From the NCBI GenBank assembly GCA_963575745.1, contig CAUYUJ010000727.1:46064-110063 (forward strand): a DNA stretch of 64,000 nt, given 5' to 3'. Position numbers and translations under genes: made by a program. The DNA comes from Prorocentrum cordatum. Its lineage: Eukaryota > Sar > Dinophyceae > Prorocentrales > Prorocentraceae. This document shows positions 9,310 to 20,487 of this stretch, in pieces (the stretch's first letter is position 1; each line of letters opens with the position of its first letter). Below the pieces are notes generated by a model. That model saw only the letters and a program-made list of their open reading frames with translations. It made no database searches and was not told where the DNA came from.

Positions 9310-10190
9310 GTTGTCAAACTGTGCAGCCACAGCGACAAGCTGATCATGCAGATCTGCCTGTTCCCCGTCTGGGAGCCGACTATGCGGAACAGCCTCATGA
9401 TAAGTTTGCTCCACATGGTGCACTTGGACATCGACAACGCTATCATTGTGGACCACGGGCACAAGAACTCCAAAGGCGAGTCCCACATCCGTTTTGTCGT
9501 GAAGCCCCTCCGGTTCTCTTCGAGGGCTTCTCTGGTACGCCGCCGGCCATGCGAACTGCGGTGGTGGAGGGCTCCGAGCGCCAGACGCACGCCGAGTCCA
9601 TCGGGCCAGTCCTGGCGCACGAGAAAGGGGAGTCGTCCAGCGAGCAGCTTCCTGTTGAAGGTGGCGCGACTGGTTCGGGCTCTGTGGCGATGGAGAGCGA
9701 ACCCTGTGCCAAGGCGGAGACTGATATTGATGTGGTGAGGCCCCAGCGGCACGGAAAGGCCATTGTTCCTCAGCAGCACGGCGAGAAGCACACATTCGTT
9801 CCAGGCATGGCCGCGCGCCTTGTCGGCCTCAAGGCTAGGCCACTGCTAAATGGTCGCGAAGGCACCCTGAGCTTCTACGACGACGCTGCTGACCGCTGGG
9901 CCTTCAAGACTAGTGCCGAAGCCATTCGTGTCAAGGCATCTTGTCTTGAGCCTATCGGCTCCCATACGAAGAAGTCTCTCGGCATGGCGTTCCAAACGGC
10001 CGCCTTCGAGTGCCAACATGTGGACCCAGTTGCTAACGACATGGTGTTCCAGATATTGTACGACCTTGCTGCTCAAGAAGGGCAGCCTGGGGTGGCCGCT
10101 TTCTTCCTGCCTTTATTCACGGACAAGACAGCCTTCGACGAGATGTACTGCCACATGGCCGCCAGGAGCCCTGAGATCGCCTACCAGTGA
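9310..10190 (+). CDS. unrecognised protein with a GREG/RW nucleotide-style repeat domain, 5' partial
   Basis: Two coding-like frames follow each other. Frame A starts at the gap edge (9310) and runs to about 9540; it includes MQICLFPVWEPTMRNSLM and a His/Asp-rich stretch. Frame B takes over between about 9490 and 9545 and runs to the TGA at 10188-10190. Frame B has a low-complexity Glu/Ser/Gly linker, then a compact unit ARLVGLKARPLLNGREG, ending DDAADRWAFKT and LEPI, which fits the small beta-rich L-NGR-G...RW motif often seen in dinoflagellate proteins, and a helical tail with VFQILYDLAAQEG. A frameshift or a small intron must join the frames. The end is also uncertain: CTACCAGTGAGT could be a stop or a GT donor. 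Function unknown. Confidence 0.5.
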
Positions 10191-10520
10191 GTGGCGCTTA
10201 GCTGATTTCTTGGTGTGCCAGGTGTATCCATTCTTATGCCCTCATGCGTCATTCCTTGCGCCCCACGTTCGACGGGTTGCGCTTCCCGTCAAGGCTGCTC
10301 TGCGCCCCCACGTCTGTTGGGGTTGCGCTTCCCGTCTAGGTCTCTTGTTTCATGTGCTACTCGATCCTTCGGGCGAGTGCATTGTTACCAGTTCCTGCGG
10401 GCGAGATTTGGCTGCGGCTCTTGTGCACGTGTGGACACCTCAGACGTTCGTCTCCTAGGGCTGTAGGAAGAAGAAGAAGGAGGAGGAGGAGGAGGAGGAG
10501 GGGCAGGGCTTCTGATCCAT
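10191..10520. other. downstream region and AGG microsatellite
   Basis: Pyrimidine-rich sequence with the doublet GGTTGCGCTTCCCGTC (about 10276 and 10320), possibly 3' UTR or intron of the gene before it. A GAAGAAGAAGGAGGAGG run occupies 10468-10502. Confidence 0.5.
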
Positions 10521-10634
10521 GCGGCATGTTCCCAGCCTTCCCTGGGGAAGTCTTTGCTCGACGCGGGTGGGTTCGCTTCGAAATCCTCGTCAGATCTGGG
10601 GCCCGCTCTTCATGGGGACAAGGCGGAGGATGAG

Positions 10635-11420
10635 GGTCGGCGGCGACCCCGGGGGGGAAGCGAGAGGGGGCGGGCCGTTTCAAAGGCTTGGGAGGCCCCT
10701 GGCCTGCTGAGAAGTCTTCGGAGCCTCCCCCGAAAGCACAGAACACTTCTCGGAAGGCCGCCGCCTTCTGAGAAGGCCTTACAATGGAGGCCAGTCCACA
10801 TGGAACCTTCGACAAGAAACCAAACCCTGAGACCCCAGGAAGTCTATTGATTTTTGGTGAGGGAACGTCACGCTCTCCATAGCAAAACCATCGAAACCAA
10901 AGAAACCCAGCTCACCATGGAGGCGAGCTGGGTGTTTCTTGGCATGGGTCTCCACTGCACTGTATGGCGCAAATGGCCCCCAAGCGGATCCTAATACGGC
11001 CAACGAGGGGAGCAAAAGCATGCCGCTCTCGCACCGCTGGAAGCCAACCCCTCCAGCACGATCACAAGATAAGATCCCCACAGAAGGTCACAAGCTGGCG
11101 GCGAGTAAGGAGGGGAATGAGAAGGAGAAGGCCTTCTCAGAAGGCGACGGGACTGCTCAAAGGCCCCCCCCCCTGTTGGATAGCCGCATGCTGCCAGTCC
11201 TCGTGCCAATCACCCTGTCGGCGGCGAGCGAGGGGGGAAGTGAGAAGGAGGAGGCCTTCTCAGAAGGCGGCGGGACTCCTCAAAAGGCCTCCGGCCTTCT
11301 GAGAAGTTTTCGGTGTCTTCGGGGAAGGCTCAGAAACCTTCTCAGACGGATGGGGGACTTCCAAGCCTTCTGAGAAGGCCCGCCCCTTCTCACCTCCCCA
11401 CGGGCTCGCCGCCGAACATT
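10635..11420. repeat. CCTTCTCAGAAGG palindrome family with inverted copies
   Basis: Units with GAGAAGGAGG, the palindromic CCTTCTCAGAAGG and GGCGGGACT recur at about 11100 and 11222 (122-123 bp apart), and a degenerate set lies at 10640-10770. An inverted unit closes the cluster at about 11335-11420 (TTCTGAGAAGGCCCGCCCC...GGGCTCGCCGCC). A copy of element K (10779-10973) lies within. Confidence 0.6.
10779..10973 (+). mobile_element. MITE-like element K, copy 1
   Basis: About 80% similar by eye to 42392-42550. Shared blocks are GTGGAGGCCAGTCCACA, CAAGAAACCAAACCCTGAG, a GGGAACGTC.TGCTTTCCATA block and TTGGCATGGGTCTCCACTG. The ends are inverted: TACAATGGAGGCC at left and GGTCTCCACTGCACTGTA at right. 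This copy has an extra ~30 bp (AAGAAACCCAGCTCACCATG region). Confidence 0.6.
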
Positions 11421-12337
11421 GGGACCAAATGCGAATCCAAATGGGCCACAAAGGTCCCCAGGAGTCCCCCAAAGCCCTGAAGATGTCCCAAAAATATGCC
11501 CCCAAGGCCTCCGGATCACGACCCAGACGCAGTGTTCCAGTGGGCCGAAGACCACGAGATCTTCGCCCTCGCAGTACCGCAGCCACTGTACCGTGCTCCC
11601 GTCCCCATTGCGCCTCTTACGCCCATGCTGCTCAGCTCTCAGGGCCGGCGGACACGGCGACTAGGCCTCTTCATGAGGTCGGGCATGCCCTCCTACAGGC
11701 GGATTTTGGAAGAAAAGCTCAAGCTAACCAAAAATATTTAAACATTGTCAAGTATACGTGGCCCATCCTCCACAGACGATCTGTTTGCGACTTAACATTT
11801 GCAACCCTCCCCCGGAGGCCGAGAGGCCACAGGGTTACTCGTCGGTCGGAAGAAGTAGGTAAAAACATGAAGTATGAAGGCGGACAAAGTAGATTGGCTC
11901 CAGGCCCTCCCAGATAATAAAAACACGCATCAAGACCATGCCGATTCTTGAAATAGGAAGGCGCTAGAAGTAGACTGGGATCTGGGAATCCAAGAATACC
12001 TACTTCTAACGACCGGCGTGTACCCTCAGACGCCCTGAAAGGCCACCGACAAAAAGCCGCGAAGGGGCACCGGCAGCTGGGCTTGACTGGACGGGACGCG
12101 CGAGGGTGCGCGAGACCCGTGCGAGGGCCACGTCGCCACGGGAATGCAGGCGGCACGGGGCCGCAAGCCACAGGGCACGAGGGCACCCTCGATTCGGTAG
12201 GGTATAGACGCACTTCTCGGGGACGTCTCGGGGGAGCCCTGCAGCAGGGCCCGCGAAGGCAGACAAACATTGAGACACCAACAGCGGTCTCAGCAGTGCG
12301 TGCATCCCAGGCTTTCGAAAAGCGATCGCTTCAACAG
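11421..12337. other. no gene recognised; contains a partial MITE-A
   Basis: 11677-11750 begins GGTCGGGCATGCCCTCCTACAGG and then AAAA-rich sequence like the other MITE-A copies but has no right end. The rest has short frames only; 11950-12270 shows no repeat that I can match elsewhere. Confidence 0.4.
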
Positions 12338-12465
12338 CTTGCCATTGCTCGTACGTCCAGTCCCCGTGCATGCTTCAAGTTCGTGCGCGTTGATTTTGCT
12401 CGATGTATCCAGGATGCTCCTTGATGGTCCCCGAGAAAAAATACACACGTCCGAGCGATGCCAAG
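12338..12465 (+). mobile_element. MITE-F, copy 1
   Basis: 128 bp with terminal inverted repeats CTTGCCATTGCTCGTACGT and ACGTCCGAGCGATGCCAAG (17 of 19 paired with two mismatches). The interior has TTCGTGCGCGTTGATTTTGCTC and GATGGTCCCCGAGAAAAAAT, matching copies at 37919 and 42952. Confidence 0.75.
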
Positions 12466-13652
12466 ATAAGACTTCAGAGAGCCCCAAGATAACCCCAAAG
12501 AGCCTCAAGGCGCCTCCGAGATGACCAAGGCCACACCAAGAGCACAAGACCTGACAAGAGGGCTCCGAGATGCAGAGCCCGGTCGAACCATCGCATCCAA
12601 GGCGCCCCAACTCGATGATCATCAGAACGTGCGTCAGCGCCAACGTGTGTTGGTCCATCGAAGCCCTTCGACACCACGCAGGCGACGCGGCGATTGCCGA
12701 CACAGGCCGAGCGGTGGAACACATATTCGGCTAACATACGGTCCTGAGGAACGTCAGGATCATCGAACAACACGCCCCAACGAGGGTCTCTGGAAGCGCA
12801 CGAGAGCCCTCTGAGACGCTCCCAGAAGGCCTAACAGACGCGAAGCCCCCAAGAGGAAACGCTGTAACCATGCAGCCTTACGGCCGTGCCAGGTAGAACA
12901 TTCCTGCATGCATGTCGATGGTGCGCGGGCACGAACAAATGGACCATAGAACACTGCGGCCTTCTCAACTATTCACTCACGATTCCGTTGTCATGCGTGC
13001 TTCCGTCTGGTCTTCATATGGGGTACAATTCCGAGCTTCACTCGAACGACATCGGCAATGACCAACTTCACGTAGACGCCGAATTTCAAGACGCATCCGC
13101 ACGTCACTCCCTCAGATGCCCCCGCTCCCCCGCTCGTTCACAGTCCGGCCGCAGTGAACCGAGCATCCGCCCTCCTGACCTGCCTTCCGAGCCGCGCCAC
13201 GCATCGGCGACAAGGAGCACCCCGATCTGACCCCATGCCACTGACCTGCCTCCCGCGGGCTGGGGCCCCGACCCCTCCACCTTCCACCTGACCGGACGCG
13301 GCCCTGGCCGCGTCGAATCCGTGCCGAATCCACGTCGGCCTCGTCGATTCCGTGCCGCATCCGCGCCGAAAACGCGCCAGATCCGGGCAGAGTCCGCATG
13401 GAGCCCGCATTCGGCCCTGGAAGAGACGCAGGCGAGGCACCCCGAAGACGCCACGCCACGCAATGCACCCTGCATGGCGCGCGAGGTGCCCACGGGGCCG
13501 GCTGCCGTGGCGCGAGGGCGCCGGCCCCGACCACGCGAGTGTGGGGGGGGGGGGGGCACACGTGCGGATCACGGCGTCGCGCGTGCGAGAAAGAAGGCCC
13601 CCGGGGGAGCGAATATGCGACGAAACTAATCAATGCAGGCGCTAATCATTTT
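12466..13652. other. degenerate R1-type sequence, then unrecognised GC-rich DNA
   Basis: 12466-12860 contains scattered CCAAGA/GCGCCCC units like a decayed R1 array. 13300-13400 has GCCGAATCCGCGTCG-type repeats. A 13-G run lies at about 13542-13555. No coding region supported. Confidence 0.35.
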
Positions 13653-13843
13653 TTGACGAGCGAACAACTCACACCCATACCCATAGGAGGGTCGAAAGGA
13701 GGGGAGCTGGCTATGGGTATGGGTGCGAGTTGTCGGACCATGGGGGAAACTCCCGTTCGAGCGGGGACCCCATCCGACAACACGCACACATAGCCTCCTC
13801 CGTCCCCCCTAGATGTATGGGTGCGTGTTGTTCGATCGTCAAT
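13653..13843. mobile_element. MITE-G, copy 1
   Basis: A ~190-bp palindromic element. Left arm: GACGAGCGAACAACTCACAC then CCATACCCATAGGAGGG; right arm is its near reverse complement (CCCCCCTAGATGTATGG, GTGCGTGTTGTTCGATCGTC). The interior holds a second inverted pair (GGGTATGGGTGCGAGTTGTC / CCGACAACACGCACACATAG). Same design at 38194-38382. Confidence 0.75.
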
Positions 13844-14860
13844 GTTGTAGTCGATCACTCGACACCTCACGCTCCACGCGCCGCGCGCCGCGCGCCGCGG
13901 GACGCGCGGTCATCTTCGTGCGCTCGCGCGGCCAGCCTGGCACGGGGGCGCCTCTGCGGCCAGGGCCGTCCTCGGCAGCGTGCCGCCCGGGACCCTGCCG
14001 AACGACTCGATCGGGCGAGGGGGCGTGCGCGTCCTCCTGCGGCCAGGTCTGGACCCTGCACGCCTCGTGCATACCGTCTGGCTGCAGCCAGGCCTGGCCC
14101 TGGGCCGAAATAACTGCGGGACGGAGCTGAGAGGCCGACAAACCGTGCGCCGTGTTTGCCCACCCCTCTCCAGATCCGTCTTCTTCCACCTCTGCCTTCC
14201 ACGGCCATCTGCTTGAGCCGACTATCAAATCCCACCAGTCCTTTCGGGCGTGAGTTGTTTAGAGTGTTTACTCTTCCACCCTCCCGTCTTCCCCGTCGGG
14301 ATAAGGTTTTACACTGTTCCTTATTAATACACACCCCCTCCCCCACCTGGCCGGCGGCCAACCCGGAACCATGCCGACTCCATGCGGGCCCGCCCCCGAC
14401 CGTCCTGTCAAAAAACAGTACAAACCGTGCTCTGCCTCCACATTTGGAGCATGCGCGGCCAACCCGCCCGATGCGGCCCCTCCCCACCATCCCTGTCAAC
14501 ACGCAATGCAAACTACACTTTGGGGCAAAGTCTTGGGTCATGTTCGTGAGGCCCGCCAGCACTTTGCATTGTTTTTGACAGGGATGGCGGGGGTGTCAGC
14601 ATATTCACTGGTGTGCGCAGGGCTACCACCCCTGGCATACAACACTACAACATGCACCTCGCTGCTAAATCTTGATCATGCGCGGCCATCCCGCGATCAC
14701 TGTCAAGTGACTTTTGACAGGGACGGCGGGGGTGGTGTCGCGTGGCCTGCTGTGCGCAGGCCCGCCAAACACAATGATGGGCATTGGCTTTCGACAAGGA
14801 CGGCGGGGGCCGACATGTTTCCCGATGTGTGCTGTTACGTCCGCAGGCGAACCTGACGCA
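13844..14860. other. no gene recognised; R1 head and TGACAGGGATGGCGGG palindromes
   Basis: 14226-14310 is an isolated R1 head (AATCCCACCAGTCCTTTCGG, then a TCTTCCACCCTCCC block). From 14395 to 14830 the motif TTTTGACAGGGAYGGCGGG and its reverse complement CCCTGTCAA recur at about 14400, 14495, 14575, 14697, 14715 and 14790, with CATGCGCGGCCA between them, suggesting decayed palindromic repeats. Confidence 0.4.
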
Positions 14861-15012
14861 CTCTGCACGTGCCCCTGACGTGGCGCACCTGGCGCGGCTG
14901 GAGTTTGCGGCACACCTGGCGCACTCGGAGCACGTGGCGCATCTGGCGCACCAGGCGTGCCTGGCACGATCGGCAACCCTGGCACGCGTGGCGCACCTCG
15001 CCCAAGCGTCTT
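14861..15012 (+). repeat. CTGGCGCACNTGGCG minisatellite
   Basis: About ten degenerate 15-bp units around GTGGCGCACCTGGCGC give a His/Leu/Ala-rich frame on one strand; length variation between units is small. Confidence 0.65.
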
Positions 15013-15184
15013 GCATCTGGTGTCAGCGTCGGTTTCCAGTAGCTGCCAATCCAAAGACGACCGCTGCGCATGCTCAGGCTCAGATTTTACTTATATGTTG
15101 GGAAGGCGGGTGGAAGTGAGCTAGACGGCTTGCGGGCAAGTTGGTAGCCTGCCCCCTCCCCCTCCTCCCTCCCCCTGGGTTTCG

Positions 15185-15735
15185 AGGGGACGTCACGCGA
15201 GGGGTTGGAGCGTCCAAGATGGCCTCGGCGAGGAAGCCAACATCACTTATGTTGCTACGGTGTTGGCAACATGTTGAACTCCTGGGGGGGAACCCTAATT
15301 GGGGAGCCCCACTCCTTTTCATCGATCTCCTCCTAGATGGCCTCAAGACAAGATGGTCCCTAAGGCTCCCGAGGGTGCCCGACCCAAGAGGTGCCCAGGA
15401 GGCACCAAGAAGCCAAACGGAGGCCCCCAAGATGCTCCCAAGGCTCGGGCGACGCTCCAAGAGGCTCCTCAGAGGCACCCAAGACCCCACAAGAGGCCTC
15501 GGCGAGAAGGCCAAACTCACCGATGTCAGTGAGGAGGTGGCCGGATTAAGGCGCATCCTGGAACGACTCCCTACAAGATGGCCCCAGACATGGTCCCCTA
15601 AGCTCCCAAGGCTACCCCAAGACGGCGGCAAGAGGTGCCCAGGACGCCCAAGAAGAGGAGGAGGAGGAGGAGGAGGAGACGGAGGAGGGAGGAGGGAGGA
15701 GGAGGAGGAGTAGGAGGAGGGGGAGGAGGATCGCA
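15185..15735 (+). repeat. R1 partial copy with AGG microsatellite
   Basis: GAACCCTAATTGGGGAGCCC and TTTTCATCGATCTCCTCC (about 15290-15335) correspond to the second R1 core, followed by CCAAGATGG/CCAAGAGG units, then an AGG/GGAG tract at 15656-15735. Neither R1 end is present. Confidence 0.55.
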
Positions 15736-15902
15736 CGCCACTGAGGGAGAGAGAGAGAGAGAGAGAAAACAAAAAAACACAAATTCGCCGGCCCAACGGG
15801 CCAGGGCGTGCTAAGATCTCCGGTAACTGGTTAACAGTATTAACAGTATTTCTAGTTCGCGCGCGCGGGGCGGCCCCTGGGGGTCCCCCGGCGAAAAGTA
15901 CC

Positions 15903-15955
15903 CCGACCAACGCCCGGTCGCCGCCCGACCGCCGCCCGACCGCCGCCCGACCAAG
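15903..15955 (+). repeat. 11-bp CGCCCGACCGC tandem repeat
   Basis: Four to five near-perfect copies of CGCCCGACCGC. Confidence 0.8.
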
Positions 15956-15984
15956 TCTACTCAGAGATGGTTTTCCTTCTGGGT

Positions 15985-16640
15985 GCGGCCTCTCAGGCTC
16001 CCCAGAGCGCGCTCAGAGTGCCCCAAGAGGCCCCCAAGACTGCCCAAGAGGCCCCCGAGACGCCCAAAGAGCGCTCGAAGACGCCGAAGATGACCCCAAG
16101 ACGGCCCAAAAGGCCCCCAAGACAGCCCAAGAGGCCTCCAAGACGCCCCAAGAGCCTTCCAAGAGGCCTCCGAAGAGAGCCCCAAGAGGCCAAAATCGTT
16201 GATTTTCATTGGTTTTTTCGATGTTTTTTGTGTTCTGGCTTTTTCGGCTTCCGGACGCTCCAAGACGGCCCAAGAGGCCCCCAAGACCGCTCCAAGACGG
16301 CCCACGAAGCTCCCAAGACGGCGCCGAAACGACCCAAGAGAGCCCTCAAGACGGCCCAAGTGCCGCCCAAGACGGACCAAGAGGCCCCAAGACGGGCCCA
16401 AGAGGGACTCAGGAGGGATACCGAGAACTCAAAAATGGAGCCCTCCGTCCCAGAAGGCGCCCAGGAGGTCCCAAAGAGGCCCCAAGAGGCCTCCAAGAGG
16501 CCCCAAGATGTCGCCAAGAGGCCCCAGGAGACTCCCAGGAGGCCCAAAAGAAGCCCCAGAAGGCTTCAAACATGTCTCCCAGGCGCCCCCGAACGGCCTC
16601 TCAACAGACCCCAAGAGGCCCCCCAAAGAAGCATCTTGAC
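15985..16640 (+). repeat. R1-type CCAAGAGGCC array
   Basis: About 650 bp of degenerate CCAAGACGGCC / CCAAGAGGCCC units, interrupted at about 16190-16250 by an AT-richer core with GTTGATTTTCATTGG and GGCTTTTTCGGCTTCC, the counterpart of the core in full R1 copies. It ends near CGACTCTATTTCGCCCC. Long Pro/Lys/Arg-rich frames here are repeat artefacts. Confidence 0.6.
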
Positions 16641-17204
16641 GACGACTCTATTTCGCCCCATCGAGAGACGACCCCCAGGGAACTGCTTCACCATCAAAAC
16701 TCCCCACGCAACGCGTCCGAACGACACCCGCCCCCAAGAGCGCAACATGGGCAACGAACACACAGACAAAAACCAGCGATGCCATATCACGGGCCGGCGG
16801 AATGAGCGAAGCGATTCAATCCGACGGTCCTGCAAAAAACCCAGGGGGGTCCATCGGAGAGGACCTTTTTGTCACCCTGGCAGGAGCCAGGGTGACGACA
16901 AGACCCCCCCTAGGAAAAACAAACAGAACCGTCTTGCTCATCGTCGGGCAAATCTGCCCGCTCTTTTTGAAAGAGCCTGGTCCCCAGGCTACGGGCTTCC
17001 AACTCGTTGAGACCAAACGCCTGCAGGCAGTCAGCCATGCAGAGATACCGCCCATTCTGGCGACTCGGGGCAGCCGCGCCCCGCACTCCCCTTGGCTGGG
17101 CCCCTGAAGGAACGAAAGAACCCCCGAACAGCTCCCGAGCCCCCGCCTCGGGAGAGACCCAGGGGCCCAGCCTAAGAGGGCGAATAGGATGCTTCAACAT
17201 CATC
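16641..17204. other. no gene recognised
   Basis: Mixed-composition sequence with a small inverted repeat around the CACCCTGGCAGGAGCCAGGGTG hairpin (about 16872-16895) and CGGGCAAATCTGCCCG (about 16946-16961). No repeat partner found in the window. Confidence 0.4.
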
Positions 17205-17211
17205 AACCTCC

Positions 17212-17267
<56 letters not shown>

Positions 17268-17647
17268 GGAACACCATCATCATCGTCACCATCATCATCA
17301 TCATCATCATCATGACACCACCATCATCATGAACATCCGCACCATCATTACCAACATTGCGCCACCATCATCAAACTCATCATCATCACCTCAGCATCAT
17401 CATCATCAACATCATCATCACGGGGACACCATTATCGTCATCATCACCATCCTTATCATCATCATCGGGACACCATCATCATCGTCACCATCGTCATCAA
17501 CAGCTTCATCATCAACCTCCTCCTCCTCATCATCATCATGATCATCATCATCATCGGGACACCATCATCATCAGGATCATGATCATGGTCATGATCATCA
17601 TCATCATCAAATCAGATGATCATCATCAACATCATCCGGACCATCAA

Positions 17648-17687
<40 letters not shown>

Positions 17688-19020
17688 GGGGCACCATCAT
17701 CACCACCATCATCATCAACACCGTCAGCAGCATCATCAGCAGCAGCATCATCATCATCATCGGGACACCATCATCATCACCACCATCACCATCATAATCC
17801 GCATCACCAACATCATCAACCTCATCATCATGATCATCATCATCATCATCATCATCGGAACACCATCATCATCGTCACCATCATTATCATCATCATCATC
17901 ATCATCATCATCATGACACCACCATCATCATGAACATCCGCACCATCATTACCAACATTGCGCCACCATCATCAAACTCATCATCATCACCTCAGCATCA
18001 TCATCATCAACATCATCATCACGGGGACACCATTATCGTCATCATCACCATCCTTATCATCATCATCGGGACACCATCATCATCGTCACCATCGTCATCA
18101 ACAGCTTCATCATCAACCTCCTCCTCCTCATCATCATCATGATCATCATCATCATCGGGACACCATCATCATCAGGATCATGATCATGGTCATGATCATC
18201 ATCATCATCATATCAGATGATCATCATCAACATCATCCGGACCATCAACATCATCATCATCATCATCGGGGCACCATCATCACCACCATCATCATCAACA
18301 CCGTCAGCATCATCATCAGCAGCATCATCATCATCGGGACACCATCATCATCACCAACATCACCATCATAATCCGCATCACCAACATCATCAACCTCATC
18401 ATCATGATCATCATCATCATCATCATCATCATCATCGGAACACCATCATCATCGTCACCATCATCATCATCATCATCATCATCATCATGACACCACCATC
18501 ATCATGAACATCCGCACCATCATTACCAACATTGCGCCACCATCATCAAACTCATCATCATCACCTCAGCATCATCATCATCAACATCATCATCACGGGG
18601 ACACCATTATCGTCATCATCACCATCCTTATCATCATCATCGGGACACCATCATCATCGTCACCATCGTCATCAACAGCTTCATCATCAACCTCCTCCTC
18701 CTCATCATCATCATGATCAGCATAATCATCGGGACACCATCATCATCAGGATCATGATCATGGTCATGATCATCATCATCATCAAATCAGATGATCATCA
18801 TCAACATCATCCGGACCATCAACATCATCATCATCATCATCATCATCATCGGGGCACCATCATCACCACCATCATCATCAACACCGTCAGCATCATCATC
18901 AGCAGCATCATCATCATCATCGGGACACCATCATCATCACCACCATCACCATCATAATCCGCATCACCAACATCATCAACCTCATCATCATCATGATCAT
19001 GATCATGATCATGATCATCG

Positions 19021-19088
<68 letters not shown>

Positions 19089-19095
19089 GGGACAC
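17205..19095 (+). repeat. CAT-trinucleotide satellite with higher-order units
   Basis: About 1.9 kb dominated by CAT/ATC triplets with interspersed GGGACACC, CCATCATTACC and TCATGATCATGGTCATG landmarks. The landmark GAACATCCGCACCATCATTA recurs at about 17330, 17931 and 18505, giving higher-order units of 601 and 574 bp that are nearly identical outside the variable CAT runs. All frames stay open (His on one, Ile or Ser on the others), which is expected of a triplet repeat and is not evidence of a protein. Confidence 0.85.
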
Positions 19096-19180
19096 CGACG
19101 GGACACCGCCGGGACACCGGCGGGACACCGCGCGCCACCGGCCCCCGTGCGGGACACCCGCGGGACACCGCGGGGCACTG
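19086..19180 (+). repeat. GGGACACCGSC minisatellite
   Basis: About eight units of GGGACACCGNC directly follow the CAT satellite; the same GGGACACC word punctuates the satellite itself. Confidence 0.7.
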
Positions 19181-20487
19181 GTTGCTGGAAGGGAGACTTT
19201 TGGTTGGGCCGCGCCTCAGCTACAGGAGACTTCTTTCTCGCCCGCCCACGCAGCTTCGCCTCGCCCGCACGCACGGCACGCGCGAACACGAAAGCGAAAC
19301 CGATTTCCCGGTAGGGGGGCTCTCCGTTCCACTTCGATCTCACCCCCTCACCTCTGATATACATATCTGTATAGGTAGTTGTATCGCGTTATATTCCGTT
19401 CTGCCCATCTCTCTGTCTCTCTCTCTCTCCCTCCCTCTCTCTCTCTCTCGCCATCTCTCCCTGTATCCTTGCAACTGTCCTGGCATCTCCCCGACGCCTC
19501 TTTGGCCCGTGGCTCGTCCCACTCCTCACGCCGCTCCCCCCTCGTCTTCGCCTCGCGCGCCACGCGCTGCTTCTCGAGCATGTCTCCGACGACGCTGAAA
19601 GTGTCGCCTGCGCGCGTTCGCGCACCCAGTACGAGCACAAGGAAGGATGGCTGTGGCAGGACGGCGCCCGCACCCGAACGAGGCTCCCCGGCGCAGCCAG
19701 GAGCGTCACGGTGGCTTCCTCTGACGTGGCGGTTCATAGATGAACGTGAGAGGCGCCGCTGTGGGGGTGGGAGGAAGTGGCGGGCGGGGAAGAGGGTTCA
19801 GAAATACTCCCTCCTCCACCTCCGCCTCCTCCCACATCCCTGACTTATCATCCTCCTCCTTCTTCCTCCGCCCCTTTCTCCTTCCGCATCATCCATACCC
19901 CCCCGTCTCTGTTCTCGTTCCCTTTCTCCTCCTCTCCCGCCGCTCTGGAAGAACCACCGCCAGGGAAGAGGGACGAGCGAGTTGCCAGCAGTTTCGGTGC
20001 AGCGTCTTCGAATCATCATTGGGAGGCCTCCCTTCTCGGCCACGCAGCTGTGACATATATTGGACATATGATTCACGATTTTTTGTGTTTTCCAGCGTTG
20101 CCGCGAAGAGCATGATTACCACTGGTCGACTGGGACTGCCCTTGTCGGAAGCAGCACAGCCCACCGCTGAGCCACGGCCGCTGAAATGCGGAGGATGTGT
20201 TTGCTGAGGTCAGAATAAGGAAACGAGAAAGGTAACCAAAGAAAGGATGGACGAGACGGACGAGGCAGAGTGAGACATCTCCGACCTTCGTGGGCATCAA
20301 GGGCGATCGCAGACTCGTTGCGCCCGGGAGGAAGCGCAGTCCCTCGGCGGGACAGACCCGCTCAGTCGAGTGCTGGCGCTCGTCAACCCAGGAACCGCAG
20401 TGATGGCATCCCCCCCGCACTGCCACGGTGCCCCTCGTGCCGCTGCTCCCCTCGTCGTACTCATCGTCGTTATCCTCCCTCCAGCTT
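19181..20487. other. no gene supported; CT microsatellite
   Basis: A CT/CTCC tract lies at 19408-19465 and CT-rich sequence at 19810-19960. Frames in 19470-19740 and 20070-20450 are long but show no recognisable motif and compete on both strands. Confidence 0.35.

Noticed and set aside
8907-10190. Single 427-codon protein spanning the N gap
   Set aside because: The left part is the tandem array and the gap length is arbitrary; only the part right of 9310 is supportable.
16872-16895. CACCCTGGCAGGAGCCAGGGTG hairpin as a terminator
   Set aside because: No gene ends nearby, and intrinsic terminators are not expected in a dinoflagellate nucleus.
15967-17010. 347-codon Pro/Lys/Arg-rich frame and similar ones at 1121-1858, 31879-32868 and 52347-53740
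   Set aside because: They are direct translations of the degenerate CCAAGAGGCC unit, occur on both strands and in several frames, and follow the repeat boundaries.
17205-19095. Long His-, Ile-, Ser- and Asp-rich open frames over the CAT region
   Set aside because: A triplet repeat leaves every frame open; there is no non-repeat coding sequence, start context or conservation to support a protein.
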